Source: a virus
Direction: 5' to 3' (one strand)
IMG/VR virus record: IMGVR_UViG_3300008107_000927
Location: 1-34,560 of that record
Length of the DNA: 34,560 nt
Both the position numbers and the translations under genes were made by a program. Every line of letters begins with the position of its first letter. Position 1 is the first letter of the stretch. Under the pieces are notes generated by a model. The model was given only the letters and a program-made list of their open reading frames with translations, was not told the DNA's origin and ran no database searches. Shown one piece after another: positions 31,300 through 34,560 of this stretch.

Positions 31300-32343
31300 T
31301 TATACTGTTTCAGCAACAAATTTAAATTTATATGTTTTACTTGGATATGTTGCAGGTATTATAATACCAAAACCATAATATTCATTACTGTACGGGTTAA
31401 ACACCGCATCAATTGGACCGGCATATGTTGGACCATTTGGATTAAGACTCAAATCAAGAACTGCACCGAGTGTATTTGAATCACCTATCTGAGTTGGATT
31501 ATTAACAACAGAAGATCCTGGAGTTACTCTAGTTGTATATGTGTATGGATACCATTCAATACCAACGAGATCACCACCAATATCAACCCCACCACCTTGA
31601 AGACCTGAAGAAGATCCGTTAGGAGAAACTTTTAATGCTTTATATATACCAACAAATAATCCATACTTACCATCGGCTTCAGTGTCCAATATATTTGTTG
31701 TTACCGTTAATTTACTAATTGATTGTGGTGTTGAAAAACTGTGCCAATATTGACTATCAGGATATAAAATTAAACTTGTATCAACATTTATACCTGAACC
31801 AATACCTATTGATGGTGCTTGAAAATAATCGTATACACCGAAAGCCTTTGTTTCTGTTCCACCAGTATGACTAATCTCAAAAATTGGATAATCCGCCACA
31901 TTTGAACTTAATGGTGTTACAGTTGTTGACCAACCGCCAGGTAATGGATTTTCATAACATACAAAATCATATGATATACCATCGTTAGGTACTCTAAAAA
32001 ATCCGTCTACTATACCATTAATATCACCACCACCATTTGATGGGAATACTCTAATTGATCTATCGGATTTATTAACAACACTAACTCTCTTACCTTTAAT
32101 TGGTGTTGTGGGTAATTTTACTGCAAAATTTTCAGTTGTTGCTGTTGTTATTACATTAATACCGTAAACCAACACCGCGGTTGTACCACTATCAACACCT
32201 TGTGGTATCAAATCTGAAACCTGTTCAACAAATCCTGAATATATCACATGATATGTTTGACCATCAAGTTGTACTGGTATAAGTGAATCTTGTGTGATTC
32301 TGTTTAAATTCGTTAATTGACCAATTGTTTTTCCTGTTAACAT
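31300..32343 (-). CDS. Tail fibre/adhesin protein with shared N-terminal module (347 aa)
   Basis: Starts MLTGKTIGQLTNLNRITQDS and LIPVQLDGQTYHVIYSGF, almost the same module as the split adhesin gene (30229-31233). I recognise the pattern (I-x-x-L...T-D-x-L-x-P-V...G-x-T) from many phage fibre N-termini. After a linker comes VNKSDRSIRVFPSNGGGDIN, like the short hydrophobic-strand fibre modules seen in environmental phages, and then a beta-sandwich-type C-terminal domain with YTYTTRVTPGSSVV and a final TYKFKFVAETV. It is followed by a terminator. The ATG has a T/A-rich, SD-less leader. A virion surface role is likely; receptor specificity is unknown. Confidence 0.6.
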   Translation of the reverse strand: MLTGKTIGQLTNLNRITQDSLIPVQLDGQTYHVIYSGFVEQVSDLIPQGVDSGTTAVLVYGINVITTATTENFAVKLPTTPIKGKRVSVVNKSDRSIRVFPSNGGGDINGIVDGFFRVPNDGISYDFVCYENPLPGGWSTTVTPLSSNVADYPIFEISHTGGTETKAFGVYDYFQAPSIGIGSGINVDTSLILYPDSQYWHSFSTPQSISKLTVTTNILDTEADGKYGLFVGIYKALKVSPNGSSSGLQGGGVDIGGDLVGIEWYPYTYTTRVTPGSSVVNNPTQIGDSNTLGAVLDLSLNPNGPTYAGPIDAVFNPYSNEYYGFGIIIPATYPSKTYKFKFVAETV

Positions 32344-32370
32344 TTTATTTTTTTTTATTTTTTTATACTT

Positions 32371-33552
32371 TTATTCAATAAATTGAAGATAAAATCCCTC
32401 ACCGATTGAAATATATTCATTATTATCTGTTATTATTGGATCTACTAGAACTTCATCTAATGGTGGACACTGACAATCACCAACATAAGTTATAGTGTAA
32501 CTTGGGAATAAATCTAAATAAAAAGTTCCACCTGATATACAACTATTATCAAAAGGTGTATATTCTGTAACACCAGAATTTATGAGATCATTTTTTTGTT
32601 GTCCTGTACAACAATCAGTCCAAAATACATATGTAGAATCTGTAGTTACATCAAATTGAACTGATGTATAACAACCTGAAATCGGTGACAGACACGTACC
32701 TGATGTAACTATTGGTAAAGGATTTTGTCCCGGACCAGTTAATTCCCACGTAGTAACTAAATCAGGTGTTGCAACATTGTCGCTACTAAAATAATAACTA
32801 GTTCCTATATTTTTTATAAACCAAAATCCTCCAAATCCTGGCTCCCAAACTATAAAATTATTTTCATTTGAATATGAATTTTTACCATCTACAATTCCCA
32901 CAAATGTGTATGTACCATTAACAATAGATGATCCCGCATCGGACACACAAATTGGTCCAAATGGATCAATTGTAGGCGTTGGCGTTGGTGTTGGTGTATC
33001 TGTTGGTGTTGGTGTAGGTGTATCTGTTGGCGTTGGTGTTGGGGCATTAATTAAAAAGATTTCTGCAATAGAACCAAGAGGTGCCCCCGATAAAATCGGT
33101 TGACCAAATAAAACTTCACCGGTCAAATTACTATATTCTTCATTTATTGTGACAATTGTTTGTCCTGTTAAGTTTGAGTGATTTATTGTAACACCAGTAG
33201 AAATAGTCACCGAACCACCTGAAAATAAACTTAAAAACATTTCAAAATATAAAGTAACGTTACCACTAACTCTACGATTAGAAATTAAGTTAAATTTACC
33301 AATTATTGAACCGGGTAAAATTTCTGTTTCTAAACTTAATTCTAATGGTGTTGGATCGGGTACCAATAAAGAATATGTGTGATCATATTCCCCAAAGTAC
33401 AAATCATATATACCATATGGGTTTGTGTCATAATAATTAAATGGAACTGTTTTGACACCCAAATTAAACGATCCACCGGAAGTTGGATTAAAAGTAACAT
33501 TTGTTGTTTTACCACTCAAATTATTACTTAATATTCTTGCACCTATTGCCAT
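32371..33552 (-). CDS. Tail/surface protein with Pro-Thr linker and Cys-rich C-terminus (393 aa)
   Basis: Domain order: an N-terminal module (MAIGARILSNNLSGKTTNVT); a beta domain with LPGSIIGKFNLIS, GGSVTISTGVTINHSNLTGQ and TIVTINEEYSNL that is paralogous to one in the gene at the right edge; a Pro-Thr linker (about residues 171-193); then a domain with VWEPGFGGFWFIKN and a Cys-rich part (GCYTSVQFDVTTDSTYVFWT, then DCCTGQQ and DCQCPP). PT-rich linkers join the shaft to a receptor-binding head in many phage fibres, so the C-terminal domains may bind the host. The gene is preceded by an AAGATATTTATA motif and an SD-less ATG. Confidence 0.6.
   Translation of the reverse strand: MAIGARILSNNLSGKTTNVTFNPTSGGSFNLGVKTVPFNYYDTNPYGIYDLYFGEYDHTYSLLVPDPTPLELSLETEILPGSIIGKFNLISNRRVSGNVTLYFEMFLSLFSGGSVTISTGVTINHSNLTGQTIVTINEEYSNLTGEVLFGQPILSGAPLGSIAEIFLINAPTPTPTDTPTPTPTDTPTPTPTPTIDPFGPICVSDAGSSIVNGTYTFVGIVDGKNSYSNENNFIVWEPGFGGFWFIKNIGTSYYFSSDNVATPDLVTTWELTGPGQNPLPIVTSGTCLSPISGCYTSVQFDVTTDSTYVFWTDCCTGQQKNDLINSGVTEYTPFDNSCISGGTFYLDLFPSYTITYVGDCQCPPLDEVLVDPIITDNNEYISIGEGFYLQFIE
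32972..33043 (-). repeat. Pro-Thr linker repeat
   Basis: A 24-bp unit encoding TPTPTPTD occurs twice, followed by a shorter copy. Because it codes a regular TP alternation, the DNA looks like a GTTGGT minisatellite on the plus strand. It separates two domains of the 393-aa protein and may change length by replication slippage. Confidence 0.75.
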
Positions 33553-33565
33553 TTTTTATTTTATT

Positions 33566-33573
33566 TATAAATA
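33566..33573 (-). promoter_or_regulatory. AAGATATTTATA motif
   Basis: The sense strand reads AAAGATATTTATAAATAAAAT, ending 13 nt before the ATG at 33552, in the gap after the gene at the right edge. Confidence 0.5.
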
Positions 33574-33607
33574 TCTTTAATTTACTATTTATTTTTTCAT
33601 ATTAAAT

Positions 33608-34560
33608 TTATTCCAAAATTTCGTGATTCAGATCACCGGTTGGTATTATCAAATAAGACAATTCTCCGTTAGGTATAATTGTATATATTGTATCGTTATT
33701 TGGGATTATTAAGTGTGTTAAGTTATTAGGTATTATTAAATAAGACAAATCCCCGTTAGGTAATATATTATAATTTATATCGTTATTTGGAATTATTAGA
33801 TATGTTAAATCATTTTTTGGTGCAAATATAAATTCATAATTTATTGTATATTGAGCATTAATTGTATTTGGAACAACATTTAATTGATCATAAGATGCTG
33901 TGGCATTTAATAAATTGTAATCATCATTCAAATTAACAATCGTACTTCCACTAGTACCATTTTGCTCTATTGATACTGAATTTGTTATTGTTATTGGTGA
34001 TCCCGATATCACACCAAGATTATTAACAAAATTTAATGTTATAGATTCAAATAATGGTTTATCTGACGTTAATATATATTTTGATTTAATAGATCCTGGA
34101 GTGAAAATTGCCTTAAGATTTAAATTAAAATTCGTACCTGAACCAATTAAATTATCATCACATTTAACACCACAAATTTCAAAATCAAACTCATTCAGTC
34201 TGGTCATAAAATTATGATAAACCTGAACAAAATTTAACGGTTCTTCATAATATTTTATTGTTTTTATATTAAATTCAGAAACACCTTCGTGAATACCCAT
34301 CATTAATGGTGTACCACCTCCCCATGATTGTATGAATGGTTGAACACCTCTATTTGAAGGTATTACCTCTTCAAAATCTTTTATTTTTGCAATAGGTCTA
34401 CCATTTAAATATATTTTTAAAATACCCAATCTGTTTTTTCTTTCATTCGCCCATTTTCTGTTTAAAACTTCAGGATACGAATAATCGGGAGTGGCCCCCG
34501 TCATAACATCAAGAGGATTGTTATTTAATGTTCTACCGGTAATTAAATCATTCCAACCAC
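33608..34560 (-). CDS. Long tail fibre/adhesin protein, 5' end beyond the window, with C-terminal decapeptide repeats
   Basis: The frame is open from the right edge (317 codons in the window). The ATG at 34504 is probably internal, since the sequence upstream reads GWNDLITGRTLNNNPLDV without a break into MTGATPDYSYPEVLNRKWAN. The visible part has YLNGRPIAKIKDFEEVIPSN and PFIQSWGGGTPLMMGIHEGV, then a beta domain (TPGSIKSKYILTS, SPITITNSVSIEQ, STIVNLNDDYNLL) paralogous to the 393-aa neighbour. It ends with seven ten-residue repeats of the YLIIPNND kind. The whole fits a large phage surface protein. Function beyond that is not shown. Confidence 0.65.
   Translation of the reverse strand, partial: GWNDLITGRTLNNNPLDVMTGATPDYSYPEVLNRKWANERKNRLGILKIYLNGRPIAKIKDFEEVIPSNRGVQPFIQSWGGGTPLMMGIHEGVSEFNIKTIKYYEEPLNFVQVYHNFMTRLNEFDFEICGVKCDDNLIGSGTNFNLNLKAIFTPGSIKSKYILTSDKPLFESITLNFVNNLGVISGSPITITNSVSIEQNGTSGSTIVNLNDDYNLLNATASYDQLNVVPNTINAQYTINYEFIFAPKNDLTYLIIPNNDINYNILPNGDLSYLIIPNNLTHLIIPNNDTIYTIIPNGELSYLIIPTGDLNHEILE
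33611..33814 (-). repeat. Seven decapeptide repeats (N-D-L-x-Y-L-I-I-P-N)
   Basis: NDLTYLIIPN, NDINYNILPN, GDLSYLIIPN, NLTHLIIPN, NDTIYTIIPN, GELSYLIIPT and GDLNHEILE follow directly one after another up to the stop codon. All but the fourth and last are ten residues. Alternating polar and hydrophobic positions suggest a small beta-solenoid or a stacked strand cap. Confidence 0.8.

Noticed and set aside
32906-33103. Plus-strand frame rich in GVGV in the Pro-Thr linker region
   Set aside because: It is the reverse reading of the Pro-Thr repeat; the minus-strand frame has full domains on both sides.

Overview
This window is a contiguous piece of an AT-rich genome of a contractile-tailed phage (T4-like myovirus). 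It is dense with overlapping virion genes. Tail sheath, tail tube, neck proteins (T4 gp13/gp14/gp15-like), a gp53-like LysM wedge protein, a tape measure, giant baseplate proteins and a family B DNA polymerase can all be read directly from the translations. Almost no gene has a Shine-Dalgarno sequence. Starts are instead preceded by A/T-rich stretches, as is usual in Bacteroidota, so a Bacteroidota (e.g. flavobacterial) host is my best inference, but it is not proven. I saw no tRNA genes, CRISPR arrays, integrase or insertion sequences.

Layout, left to right. (1) 1-13.1 kb, minus strand: the end of a small unknown gene, a 1929-aa baseplate hub-like protein, a 107-aa gp53-like LysM protein, a 1617-aa baseplate structural protein and a 638-aa tape measure. 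(2) 13.1-13.8 kb: a T4_baseplate/gp26-gp51-like protein in the usual tail-assembly-chaperone position. It is readable only as two overlapping frames and lacks a normal start. (3) 13.8-17.5 kb: tail tube and tail sheath, separated by a 304-bp regulatory region with a terminator, three promoter-like octamers, 12-bp repeats and a parS-like palindrome. (4) 17.6-19.5 kb: a small ribbon-helix-helix-like gene (plus strand), then gp15-like and gp14-like genes (minus). (5) 19.5-26.3 kb: SNF2-type helicase (plus), two unknown genes (one nuclease-like, minus), gp13-like neck protein (plus) and DNA polymerase (minus). (6) 26.4-27.7 kb: a small virion-like protein, a 2OG-Fe(II) oxygenase-like protein and a small conserved unknown. 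(7) 27.7-34.56 kb: a string of tail-fibre or adhesin genes built from shared N-terminal modules, paralogous beta domains, nonapeptide and decapeptide repeats and a Pro-Thr linker. The last one runs off the right edge.

The genes fit one virion-assembly programme: sheath, tube, chaperone, tape measure, baseplate and hub in one direction; neck proteins to join head and tail; adhesins for host binding; polymerase and helicase for replication. The most unusual signals are as follows. First, two separate genes are interrupted at the same T6C run, each needing the same +1 (or -2) frame change: the chaperone just upstream of the tape measure, and a repeat-rich adhesin. Second, there is a 32-unit nonapeptide repeat of the form N-x-I-G-x-x-F-x-N. 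Third, an AAGATATTTATA-type motif precedes many genes on both strands in the same sense orientation. Fourth, the sheath-tube intergenic region carries repeats plus a parS-like site.
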